From NCBI RefSeq assembly GCF_035984415.1, contig NZ_CP130720.1, positions 7,130,001 to 7,194,000 of the forward strand: 64,000 bases of DNA. Reading direction: 5' to 3'. The stretch is from Streptomyces sp. NBC_01296 (lineage in GTDB: Bacteria > Actinomycetota > Actinomycetes > Streptomycetales > Streptomycetaceae). Of this stretch, positions 8,405 to 16,408 are shown in pieces. The notes under the pieces were generated by a model. That model saw only the letters and a list, made by a program, of their open reading frames with translations. It ran no database searches and was not told the origin of the DNA. The first letter of the stretch is position 1. Every line of letters begins with the position of its first letter. The position numbers and the translations under genes were made by a program.

Positions 8405-9235
8405 TCAGGCGTGGGGCGGGACCCCGGAGGGGCGGCCCCTGCCGCGGGTGAGGGAGTACCCGAAGATGCCGGCGAGGGCGCCGAGCAGTCCGCCCGCCGC
8501 CGTCCAGACCCAGCGGTCGGACCAGCGTCCGCCGGACCAGCCGTCGGCCGGCTCGCCGACGGCCGCCGGCTGCGGCTTCGCCGAACTCCCGGAGGCCGCC
8601 TGCGCGGTCTTGCCGATGCCGGGTACGAGCGGCGCCGCCAGGGCGCCGTCCACCGCGTAGGCGCCTCCCGTGTCCCGGGTGACGGCCTCGACCTCGGCCC
8701 GTACCGGAAGACCGAGGTCCTCCTGCGCCACGCCGACGACCGTGAGGCGGACGTAGTAGCTGCCTGGCAGCGGGTCGTTGGCCCAGGGCTCCGCGCCGGG
8801 GCGGACGGTGCGCAGGGTGCAGGAGAGCTCGACCGTGGCGGCCTCCTTGGCCGCCGCGGCCTGCTGCGTGCCGTACGTGCACGCCTGGCGGCGGCGCAGC
8901 CCGTCGTAGACGTCGAGCTGCCAGGTCGAGGCGCCGTGGCGGTTCGCCGCCGGAGGCAGCTTCACCGTGGCCTTGACCGTGGCCCGCTGCCCCGAGTCCA
9001 GCGGGACCACCCAGTAGAGGTAGTCACCGGTGGACGCGTCGGCCGTGGCCCGCTGGCCGGGCCGGATCGCGGTGGCGGTACGGAACGCCGTGCCCGCCTC
9101 GGTCGGCCCCGACGCCTTGCCGCCGGGGCTCGGGCTCGCGCTCGCCGACGGGGTGTCCGCCGCGGCCGCGCCGGCCATGCCGAGCACACCGCCGACGGCG
9201 AGGGCGGCGGCGGTCAGTATGCGTACGGTACGCAT
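8405..9235 (-). CDS. secreted, C-terminally anchored protein paired with a VWA protein
   Basis: A 276-residue protein starting at ATG 9235, which overlaps the stop of the VWA gene (ATGA). It has a Sec signal peptide (MRTVRIL, cleavage near AAAA-DT, about residue 27), a low-complexity Ser/Pro linker, a beta-rich domain of about 150 residues with two or three Cys (QACTYG, ELSCTLR), a second Ala/Ser/Pro linker, and a C-terminal transmembrane helix (about 240-262) followed by basic RGRGR. I do not recognise the domain. It must act at the outer face of the membrane with the VWA protein, as the tight coupling and shared architecture suggest. Confidence 0.8.
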   Translation of the reverse strand: MRTVRILTAAALAVGGVLGMAGAAAADTPSASASPSPGGKASGPTEAGTAFRTATAIRPGQRATADASTGDYLYWVVPLDSGQRATVKATVKLPPAANRHGASTWQLDVYDGLRRRQACTYGTQQAAAAKEAATVELSCTLRTVRPGAEPWANDPLPGSYYVRLTVVGVAQEDLGLPVRAEVEAVTRDTGGAYAVDGALAAPLVPGIGKTAQAASGSSAKPQPAAVGEPADGWSGGRWSDRWVWTAAGGLLGALAGIFGYSLTRGRGRPSGVPPHA

Positions 9236-10512
9236 CAGTTGGTCCTCCAGACCGAGATACGCCAGCGGGAGATCCAGCCCCACAGCAGACCGGCCACGAG
9301 ACCGGCGAGCACCAGCACGCCGAGCAGCCACCAGCCGCGGCCGAGGCCGAACGCTGCTGCGTCGGACGCGTCGTCGGGCCCGTCGACCAGGTCGATGGTG
9401 AGCTCGACCGGCAGGCCCGGCGTGGTCTTGACCGAGGCGGCCGCCGAGAAGGAGTTGCTGACCTGCAGGCAGACGGTCTCCGTTGCCTGCTTGCCGTCCT
9501 CGTCGCCGTCGGAGTCGAGCTCGGCCTTCGGATAGCGCAGACCGGCCGAGATCATGTCGGTGCGTCCGTCGCCCGCTTCCGAGCCGCGGACGATCTCCCG
9601 CCCGTGCACGGTCGTCGCACGCAGCATGACGCCGTAGTCGTTGTTGACGGCCCGGTCGGCGGCGATGCTCACCGAAGCACGCAGCTCCTGGCCGGGCTTG
9701 ACGTCCACGCGGTACCAGCGGTGCTCGCCGAACGTCTCACGGTCGGTGTACAGGCCCGCGCCGAGCTGCGGGGCGCCCGCGCACTGCTTGGCGCCCTCGG
9801 TCGCCACCGGAGTGAGCACCGGGGTGGCCGCGCGGTCCACCAGCTGCTTGACGCGGCCGGAGAGCTCGGCGGTGTGCTGCACCGAGGTGTAGGTGCCGCC
9901 CGTGGCCTCGGCGATGCAGATCAGCTGGTTGCGCGTCTTGGCGTCCGGGACGAGCCCGAGCGTGTCGATGACCAGGTGGATGCCCTGGGCCGCGATGTCA
10001 CGCGCCACCTCGCACGGGTCGAGCGGGGCGCAGGTGTCCTCGCCGTCCGTGATGAGCACGATCCGCCGGGTGGCGTCACCGCCCTTGAGGTCCTCGGCCG
10101 CGCCCAGCAGGGCGGGCCCGATGGGCGTCCAGCCGGTGGGGGCCAGGGTGGCCACCGCCGTCTTCGCCTCGGTCCGGTCGAGCTTGCCGACCGGGTAGAG
10201 CTGCTTGGTGTCCTTGCAGCCGAGCTGCCGGTCGTCACCGGGATAGGTGGCGCCGAGGGTCCGTATCCCGAGCTGTACCTCGTCCGGCGTGGCGTCCAGT
10301 ACCTCGTTGAAGGCCTGCTTCGCCGCCACCATCCGGGATTTGCCGTCGATGTCCGTCGCCCGCATCGAGCCGCTGACGTCGAGGACCAGCTCGACCTTGG
10401 GGGACTCCTTCGCCACCGGTTCACCGGCGACGGCATTCGCCGGGAAGAGCCCGACCGCCAAAGTGGCCAACAGGCCGCAGGCCCCGGCCGCCACCCATTT
10501 TCTTGTGATCAT
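9235..10512 (-). CDS. membrane-anchored von Willebrand factor A domain protein
   Basis: About 425 residues from ATG 10512, chosen because a signal peptide begins there (MITRKW, cleavage near AVAG-EP); ATG 10536 is an alternative. The VWA domain begins at about residue 38 with a full MIDAS motif (DVSGS, Asp45-Ser47-Ser49) and the later Thr and Asp ligands (PTGWTPIG, ITDGEDTC). A beta-rich domain follows, and one transmembrane helix near 395-416 ends in a short basic tail. It should bind a divalent metal and a protein ligand outside the cell. It is translationally coupled to the downstream secreted protein, so the two probably form a surface complex. Confidence 0.85.
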   Translation of the reverse strand: MITRKWVAAGACGLLATLAVGLFPANAVAGEPVAKESPKVELVLDVSGSMRATDIDGKSRMVAAKQAFNEVLDATPDEVQLGIRTLGATYPGDDRQLGCKDTKQLYPVGKLDRTEAKTAVATLAPTGWTPIGPALLGAAEDLKGGDATRRIVLITDGEDTCAPLDPCEVARDIAAQGIHLVIDTLGLVPDAKTRNQLICIAEATGGTYTSVQHTAELSGRVKQLVDRAATPVLTPVATEGAKQCAGAPQLGAGLYTDRETFGEHRWYRVDVKPGQELRASVSIAADRAVNNDYGVMLRATTVHGREIVRGSEAGDGRTDMISAGLRYPKAELDSDGDEDGKQATETVCLQVSNSFSAAASVKTTPGLPVELTIDLVDGPDDASDAAAFGLGRGWWLLGVLVLAGLVAGLLWGWISRWRISVWRTN

Positions 10513-10661
10513 CGCCGGATCGTATTGAGGATCCATCCCCAAACCAAAACGTCCGGTGAACCCCGCCCGCCCCGGCGCCGCTGCGGCCGACCTGCTGTCG
10601 CCGCCACCCGCGGTTACCCTGGACGGGGGACGGTTCGCAGTGCCCCGACGGAGGCGACCTC

Positions 10662-10940
10662 ATGAGACGACGCCATCATTTCCACATCGATCATGCGGGG
10701 CACTCCGTCAGCGCCACCGTCGAGACCGGCCACCACGTCGAGGTGGAGATCCTGGTCGACGGCAAGGAGACCGGCCACGGCACCACGCACCACGACCGGC
10801 CCGTCACCGTGCAGGTGGAGCTGCCGACCGAGCCGCCGATGCCGGTGTCCGTCCGCGCGACACCCGGCCCGGGCCTCCCGCGCTGCGTCCTCGAGGCCCC
10901 GGACGCCGATCCCCAGGTCATGTCCCCGCGCCACTACTGA
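10662..10940 (+). CDS. small His-rich conserved protein
   Basis: A 92-residue protein with a good ribosome binding site (GGAGG at about 10649) before ATG 10662. The N-terminus is His-rich (MRRRHHFHIDH), the centre predicts three or four strands (HHVEVEILVDGKE, PVTVQVELP), and it ends SPRHY. No signal peptide or membrane helix is present. I do not recognise a family; metal binding is possible from the His content. It lies between divergent and convergent neighbours and is a single-gene unit. Confidence 0.65.
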   Translation: MRRRHHFHIDHAGHSVSATVETGHHVEVEILVDGKETGHGTTHHDRPVTVQVELPTEPPMPVSVRATPGPGLPRCVLEAPDADPQVMSPRHY

Positions 10941-10958
10941 CGCCTGCCGGCGACGCGG

Positions 10959-11004
10959 CCGAGCGGCACGCCCCCGGCCGTGGAGCCGGGCACGCGCCGC
11001 TCGG
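10959..11004. terminator. branched hairpin terminator between convergent genes
   Basis: A 9-bp outer stem (10959-10967 with 10996-11004) encloses a 6-bp inner hairpin (10973-10978 with 10985-10990). It sits between the small His-rich gene and the 3' end of the large protease gene. Confidence 0.55.
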
Positions 11005-11021
11005 GAGGGATCAGACGGGCG

Positions 11022-14000
11022 TCAGCTCGCCTGGAGGGTGACGTCGTCCACGACGAAGGAGGTCTGGAGGGACTGGTCCTCCACGCCCTGGAACTTCAGC
11101 GTGACGCTCTGGCCGGCGAACCGGGACACGTCGTAGCTCTTGAGTACGTAGCCCGGTGCCGCGTCCAGGTTGGACAGGGTCTCCAGGGTCTGGCCGCCCA
11201 CCGAGACGGTGAACCGGTCGTAGACCACGTTCTCGTCCTCGTCGGTGTCGATGTGGAGGTAGAACGCGAGCCGCGCCGTGGCGCAGCCGGCGGGGAGGGC
11301 CAGCGACTGCGAGGCGCTGTCCGTGTGGGAGCTCCCGTAGCCGGTCAGCCACGCCATGTACGAGCCGCTGTGCGAGACCTGGCCGGACTGGTTGGTGATG
11401 ACCCCGGACGTGGCGGTCCACGGGCTGCTGCCGCTCTCGAAGCCGCCGTTGACGACGACCTGGCGCGGGGTGCAGGTGCCCTGGCCGCCTCCGACGGTCA
11501 GCGTGTAGGTGGTGCTGTGGCCGACCGTGCCGGTGCCGGTGACGGTCAGGGTGTAGGTGCCCTGGGCGGTTCCCGCGGCCACCTGGACGGTGAGCGTCGA
11601 GGAGCTGCCGGACTGCACGGACGTCGGGCTGAGCATCGCGCTCACGCCGGACGGGGCGCCGGAGACCGACAGGGCGAGCGTCTGGGGGCTGCCGCTCACG
11701 GTGGTGGTGTTCACCGTGGAGGTGACACTGGTGCCCGGGTCGGCGGAGCCGGCGGCCGGGGAGGTGCTGATCGAGAAGTCCTGCGCCGGGGTGTCGCCGC
11801 CGACGGCCTGCTTCCAGATCGCGTAGGCGACCCCGTCGGCGCTGCGGTCCAGGACCGTCGCGTTGATGTTGCCGGTCGTGTCGCAGGAGCTGTGGTAGCA
11901 GGCGTCGTACGCCGCGTTCGCGGTGCCGCCCCACTTCGTGGCCTGCGCCGAGGTCTTGCGGGCGCTGGCTCCGGCCGCGTAGCCGGAGGTGGGGATGCCG
12001 CCCTGCTGGAACGAGTAGTCGTCACTGCGGCCCTGGCCCTCGGTGTTCTCCTCGGGGGCGAGGTTCAGCGAGGCCCAGTACGCCTTCAGCGGCGCGGCGG
12101 TGGTGGAGTTGAGGTTGTTGATGAAGTAGCCGCCGTTGGGCGAGCCGACCATGTCGAAGTTGTAGTAGCCCTTGATGGCGGCCTTCTCGGCGCTGCTGAG
12201 CCGGCCCACGTAGAACTCCGAGCCGTTCAGGCCCTGCTCCTCGTCGGTCCACCAGGCGAACCGCACGTGCTTGGTCAGGGTGGGGTTCTTCTGTGCGAGG
12301 ACGAGCGCGTTCTCCAGCAGGGTCGCGGAGCCCGAGCCGTTGTCGTTGATGCCCGGGCCCGCCGAGACGCTGTCGAGGTGGGCGCCGAACATGACGGTCT
12401 GGTCGGCCGGTCCGCCGGGCCAGTCCGCGATCAGGTTGTTGGACGGGTAGGTGCAGGAGGTGCAGTTCTGCTCGGTGACGGTGAAGCCGGCCGCCTGCAG
12501 CTTGCCCTTGATGTACGCCACGGACTGGGTGTAACCGGCGCTGCCCGCCCGGCGGTTGCCGCCGTTCTGCGAGGCGATGGTGTTGAGCTGGGTCAGATGC
12601 GCCTGGACGTTGGCCACGTTGATGTTCGGCGGGTCGTTCCCGGGCTGGGTGCTGCCGACGTTCAGCGCGTAGTCGACGGTGTGCGCGAGGCTCGGGCCCT
12701 GGCCCTTGACCGTGATCGTGGAGGATCCGGGCGCCGCGTTGGCCGTGGCGGAGAGGGTCAGCGTCGAGGACTGGCCGGACTGCACGGTGGCCGGGTTGAA
12801 GGAGGCGCTCACGCCGGACGGCAGGCCGGTGGCCGTGAGGGTCACCTGCTGGGCCTGGCCCGTGGTGGTGCTGGTGGTCACGGTGGTGGTGACCGATGCC
12901 CCCTGCTGGACGGTGCCCGAGGCCGGGTTCAGCGCCATCGAGAAGTCGTCGTTCTGGCCGCTCGGGGTGCAGGTCGGGTCACCGGACTGGGCGGGCACGC
13001 TGATCGCGTCCCAGGCGGCCTTGGTCCGGGTGAACAGGTTGCAGGTCGTCGGGTCGAGCGACTTGGCCGAGCTGAGGGTCGCCGTCCGGTACTTCTTGTA
13101 GGACATGCTGCTGGTCTTGAGCAGCATGCCGCCGTAGAAGATCTTGCCGGCGTTCTGCACGCCCACGCCGGTGACCGTGGACTGGTTGCAGGTGGGGCTG
13201 TTCGGCTTGCCGCCGCCGGGGTTGCTGCCCTCGGCCAGCAGGTAGAACCAGTGGTTCAGGGGCCCCGCCGCCGCGTGCACCTCGGTGCCGGGTATCGCGG
13301 AGCTGTAGCAGGCCGGGTCGTTGTCGACGGCCGGCGGGTTGTACATGTTCCGGATCGGACCGCTGCCCGTGAGGTTGATCATCTCGCCGACGGTGTAGTC
13401 CGGGGTGTCGTACGGGGCCGGCTCGCCCGCGTACGCCTCGGTCAGCGCGCCGAAGATGTCGCCGGTGCCCTCGCCGAGCCCGGACTCCTGGCCGCTGGTG
13501 CCGCCGGGGGTGTTGGAGTCGATGGCGTGCCCGTACTCGTGGCCCACCACGTCGATCCCGGCGATCCACTCGTTGGCGCTGTTGTGCCCGATGGTGACCG
13601 AGCTGCCGTCCCAGTACGCGTTGAGGTCGCCCAGGCCCACCTTGCCCGGGAAGCTGCGGCCGTTGCCGCTGACGCCGTTGCGGCCCAGCCACTGGCTCAG
13701 CATGTCCCACTGCTTCTGGGCGGCGAACATGAGGTCCGTACAGCCGGTTTCCTTGGACGTCGCGTTGCCCGTGCCCCAGGAGTCCGAGGACTTCGTGAAC
13801 ACGCTGCCGGTGCTGTAGTCCGCGCAGCTCAGCCCGGGCCGGTTCGGGTCGGTCAGCGAGAACGAGCCGCCCGAGGCGGTGGTGGAGATGGTGAGCGGGT
13901 TCGGGCCGTTCCACTTGCTGGTGCCGCTGCCGGCCACGACCTCGTCGTGGCGGTCGACGACCTTGCCGGTGCGGGCGTCGACGAAGACGTGCAGTTTGCT

Positions 14001-14537
14001 GGGCGCCGTCCTGGTGCTGCCGGAGAGGACGGTCTCCCAGGCCAGGACCGGCTTGTCGTCCTTGATCTTGACGACGAGGCGGCTGTCGAGCACCTTGTCG
14101 ACCTTCGCCAGTTCCGTGCGCGAGGTGGCCTCGGCCGCCTTGGCGGTGACGGAGGGGGTGGTCGCCACGTCGATCACGGTGGAGGAAGCCGACTGGAGGG
14201 CGCGGACGTGCCCTTCGCCGTCGGCGAGGACGACCGCGTCGCCGCCGACGACCGGCAGGCCGCGGTAGCTGCGCTCGTAGGAGACGGAGTACAGGTCCTG
14301 CACCCAGGGGGTGACCAGGCGCCGGTCGTACTGCTGCTGGGGTGAGTTGACCAGGGTGTCGAGACCGCTGCGGACCGCCGCGTCGGCGGCGGCGACCGCG
14401 CGCTCGGCGGACTTGGCCTGCGGGGAGGGTGCGGACTGAGCCTGTGGTGAGGCGGACGCGGCGGTGGCCAGCGTGCCGGCGAGGCCCGCGGTCAGCGCCA
14501 TGGCCGCCACGGAGGCCATCCATCTGGTGGGCTGCAA
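11022..14537 (-). CDS. secreted double metalloprotease: M4 peptidase fused to M28 aminopeptidase
   Basis: About 1171 residues. Start TTG 14537 has GGAG seven bases upstream; ATG 14519 is an alternative; both keep the signal peptide (cleavage near ATAASA). Order: FTP/PepSY-like propeptide (about 50-205); M4 thermolysin-type domain with HEYGH (333-337), third zinc ligand near Glu356 and catalytic-type His421 (VHAAAGPLNHWFYLL); an Ig-like domain (about 530-620); an M28 zinc aminopeptidase (about 638-915) with ligands His720, Asp732, Glu766/767, Asp795 and His882; a second Ig-like domain; and a C-terminal jelly-roll-like domain (about 1015-1171, starting VVNGGFESG). It should cut extracellular proteins and then trim the N-termini of the products. 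The divergent LysR gene probably controls it. Confidence 0.9.
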   Translation of the reverse strand: MQPTRWMASVAAMALTAGLAGTLATAASASPQAQSAPSPQAKSAERAVAAADAAVRSGLDTLVNSPQQQYDRRLVTPWVQDLYSVSYERSYRGLPVVGGDAVVLADGEGHVRALQSASSTVIDVATTPSVTAKAAEATSRTELAKVDKVLDSRLVVKIKDDKPVLAWETVLSGSTRTAPSKLHVFVDARTGKVVDRHDEVVAGSGTSKWNGPNPLTISTTASGGSFSLTDPNRPGLSCADYSTGSVFTKSSDSWGTGNATSKETGCTDLMFAAQKQWDMLSQWLGRNGVSGNGRSFPGKVGLGDLNAYWDGSSVTIGHNSANEWIAGIDVVGHEYGHAIDSNTPGGTSGQESGLGEGTGDIFGALTEAYAGEPAPYDTPDYTVGEMINLTGSGPIRNMYNPPAVDNDPACYSSAIPGTEVHAAAGPLNHWFYLLAEGSNPGGGKPNSPTCNQSTVTGVGVQNAGKIFYGGMLLKTSSMSYKKYRTATLSSAKSLDPTTCNLFTRTKAAWDAISVPAQSGDPTCTPSGQNDDFSMALNPASGTVQQGASVTTTVTTSTTTGQAQQVTLTATGLPSGVSASFNPATVQSGQSSTLTLSATANAAPGSSTITVKGQGPSLAHTVDYALNVGSTQPGNDPPNINVANVQAHLTQLNTIASQNGGNRRAGSAGYTQSVAYIKGKLQAAGFTVTEQNCTSCTYPSNNLIADWPGGPADQTVMFGAHLDSVSAGPGINDNGSGSATLLENALVLAQKNPTLTKHVRFAWWTDEEQGLNGSEFYVGRLSSAEKAAIKGYYNFDMVGSPNGGYFINNLNSTTAAPLKAYWASLNLAPEENTEGQGRSDDYSFQQGGIPTSGYAAGASARKTSAQATKWGGTANAAYDACYHSSCDTTGNINATVLDRSADGVAYAIWKQAVGGDTPAQDFSISTSPAAGSADPGTSVTSTVNTTTVSGSPQTLALSVSGAPSGVSAMLSPTSVQSGSSSTLTVQVAAGTAQGTYTLTVTGTGTVGHSTTYTLTVGGGQGTCTPRQVVVNGGFESGSSPWTATSGVITNQSGQVSHSGSYMAWLTGYGSSHTDSASQSLALPAGCATARLAFYLHIDTDEDENVVYDRFTVSVGGQTLETLSNLDAAPGYVLKSYDVSRFAGQSVTLKFQGVEDQSLQTSFVVDDVTLQAS

Positions 14538-14627
14538 GAGTCCACTCCGATCGTGTGTGGGGGGTGCGGCTGGCTGTTCGCGCCGAGTATGGGCGTGGAC
14601 ATGGCGAGATTGGGACATCTCTGCGCG

Positions 14628-14645
14628 CATAAGACCCGCGTTATG
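14628..14645. promoter_or_regulatory. inverted repeat, probable LysR operator
   Basis: CATAA-N8-TTATG (14628-14632 and 14641-14645) contains the T-N11-A type core of LysR boxes. It lies 34 bases before the LysR gene and about 90 bases before the divergent protease gene, the usual position for autoregulation and control of the divergent target. Confidence 0.5.
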
Positions 14646-14678
14646 GTGCCGTGGGGTCACGCTGCGTAAGCTGCCCGA

Positions 14679-15638
14679 ATGCAGCTGGAGTTGAGGCATC
14701 TGCAAGCCGTGTGCCAGATAGCGGAGTCCGGCAGTCTGGGCGGCGCGGCCCGCCGGCTGGGGGTCTCCCAGCCCGCGCTCTCCGCGCAGCTGCGCAGGAT
14801 CGAACGGGTCACGGGCGGCGAGCTCTTCGTCCGCGGCCGGCACGGGGTGGAGCCCACTCCGCTGGGCCAGTTCGTCCTGGCCAAGGCGCGCCGCGTGCTC
14901 ACCGAGATGGAGACCCTCGGTGCCGAGACCCGCGCCATGGCGACCGACGCCCCGCTGCGGCTCGGCTGCATCCTGCTCGTCCTGATCGACGGCCTGCTCA
15001 CGCGGACGGACCTGACCCTGTCCGGGCGGGAGATCACCGTGGACGTGGAGCACTCGGTGACCGCGCTCGTACGGATGCTCGGCGCGGGCCGGTACGACGT
15101 CATCGTCTACGGCGAGGTGAACGACCACGAGGTCGTACTGCCCCAGGGGGTCCTGGCCCGGACCCTGGTGCCCAAGGAGCCGTTCTGCATCCGGATGTCC
15201 ACCCGGCACCCCCTGGCGGGGCGGGAGGTCCTGGACCTCGCCGAACTGGCCGACGAGCAGTGGATGACCCTGGTCGAGGACGACGACGGCGGTCCCGAAG
15301 CCCTGGTCGAGGCCTGCGCGAAGGCCGGCTTCGTCCCCTCCCTGCGCTACCGGATCACCGACCGCAAGATGCGCCACGACCTGGTGGCGGCGGGCCGTGC
15401 CATCTCGCTCACCCAGCCCACGGCCCCCGCGGTGGAGGGCACGGTGATGCGCCCGCTGCTCGGCACCCCGATCACGGGCCGCATCCGCCTGGCCTGGAAC
15501 CGCTCGTCGGTCTCCGCCGGACAGGCGGACACCCTCTACCGCGCGGCGGCCGGCGCGTACCTGGCCAACGTGGACAACAACCCCTTCCACCGCACCTGGT
15601 GGAACGCCCACCCGGAATCCCACCCGTTCCTCGGGTGA
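14679..15638 (+). CDS. LysR-family transcriptional regulator
   Basis: A 319-residue regulator. The N-terminal winged HTH (residues 3-62) has the LysR signature: LRHLQAVCQIAESGSLGGAA, then LGVSQPALSAQLRRIE. A type 2 periplasmic-binding-like effector domain covers about 90-300. ATG 14679 has only a weak ribosome binding site. It is divergent from the secreted M4-M28 protease gene with 141 bases between starts and a palindrome inside, so the protease is its likely target. The effector is unknown. Confidence 0.9.
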   Translation: MQLELRHLQAVCQIAESGSLGGAARRLGVSQPALSAQLRRIERVTGGELFVRGRHGVEPTPLGQFVLAKARRVLTEMETLGAETRAMATDAPLRLGCILLVLIDGLLTRTDLTLSGREITVDVEHSVTALVRMLGAGRYDVIVYGEVNDHEVVLPQGVLARTLVPKEPFCIRMSTRHPLAGREVLDLAELADEQWMTLVEDDDGGPEALVEACAKAGFVPSLRYRITDRKMRHDLVAAGRAISLTQPTAPAVEGTVMRPLLGTPITGRIRLAWNRSSVSAGQADTLYRAAAGAYLANVDNNPFHRTWWNAHPESHPFLG

Positions 15639-15678
15639 GGGCCGGTCCCCTCACCGGTGCCGTGCGGGGGCCGGGCCC

Positions 15679-16308
15679 TCAGACGGGGGAGCCGGCGGAG
15701 TGCGGCAGGAGCCGCTCGGCGTGGACCAGGCCCGCGACGTGGTCGGTGACCATGTCGAGGATCTCCGCCGCCGCGGCGGCGTCGCCGAGGACGAGGAAGT
15801 TCAGGGTCAGCCCGTCCGTCATCGCCGCCAGATAGCGGGCCAGTACGGGGACGGGGACGCGGAGTTCGAAGTCCATGCCGAGCCGGACCTGCTCGATGAG
15901 CTCGGCGTACGTCGCGCAGTACAGCTCGTACTGCCGCCGGGCCAGATGCTCGAACCCCGGCTCGCGCAGGGCGTACTGCGTGAGCTCGTACGTGAGCATG
16001 TGCTCGGCGGGATGGGTGCAGACGTGGTCCCAGTACGCCTGGAATCCGGCCCGGACGCTCTCCCGGAGGGTGGTGCGGGGCCGGATCGCCTCCTTCACCA
16101 CCGTCAGGTAGTGCTCGGTGATCGTCTCGATGACGGATTCGAGCAGCGCCTGCTTGGAGTCGAAGCAGTAGTGGAAGACGCTCAGCGACACGCCCGCCTC
16201 GGCGGCGATGGACCGGGTCGTCGTCCTGGGGACGCCGTCGCGGGTCATCGCGCGGATCGCGGCCTCCGTCAGCTGCCGGCGCCGCTGCGCCAACGGCATC
16301 CGTGCCAT
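15679..16308 (-). CDS. TetR-family transcriptional regulator (BetI-like)
   Basis: A 209-residue regulator. ATG 16308 is preceded by GAAGGGAA; upstream in-frame starts would lengthen it into a terminator hairpin. The HTH is at residues 8-55 (LTEAAIRAMTRDG, then TTTRSIAAEAGVSLSVFHYCFDSK), and a TetR C-terminal ligand domain of about 140 residues follows. It is convergent with the LysR gene (40 bases) and downstream of, but separated by a hairpin from, the discoidin hydrolase gene. Target genes cannot be named from the sequence; the hydrolase gene is one candidate. Confidence 0.88.
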   Translation of the reverse strand: MARMPLAQRRRQLTEAAIRAMTRDGVPRTTTRSIAAEAGVSLSVFHYCFDSKQALLESVIETITEHYLTVVKEAIRPRTTLRESVRAGFQAYWDHVCTHPAEHMLTYELTQYALREPGFEHLARRQYELYCATYAELIEQVRLGMDFELRVPVPVLARYLAAMTDGLTLNFLVLGDAAAAAEILDMVTDHVAGLVHAERLLPHSAGSPV

Positions 16309-16345
16309 GCGGATTCGGTTCCCTTCGTTCGCGTACTGCGGCGGA

Positions 16346-16394
16346 CGGCCGGGGCCGGCGGGATCGAAGGATCCGATCCGACCGGCCCCGGCCG
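16346..16394 (-). terminator. long hairpin terminator after the discoidin hydrolase gene
   Basis: A 13-bp GC stem (16346-16358 with 16382-16394) continues inwards with a 6-bp stem (16361-16366 with 16374-16379). It ends the hydrolase transcript and separates it from the TetR gene on the same strand. Confidence 0.7.
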
Positions 16395-16408
16395 CCGCCT
16401 CGGCGCCG

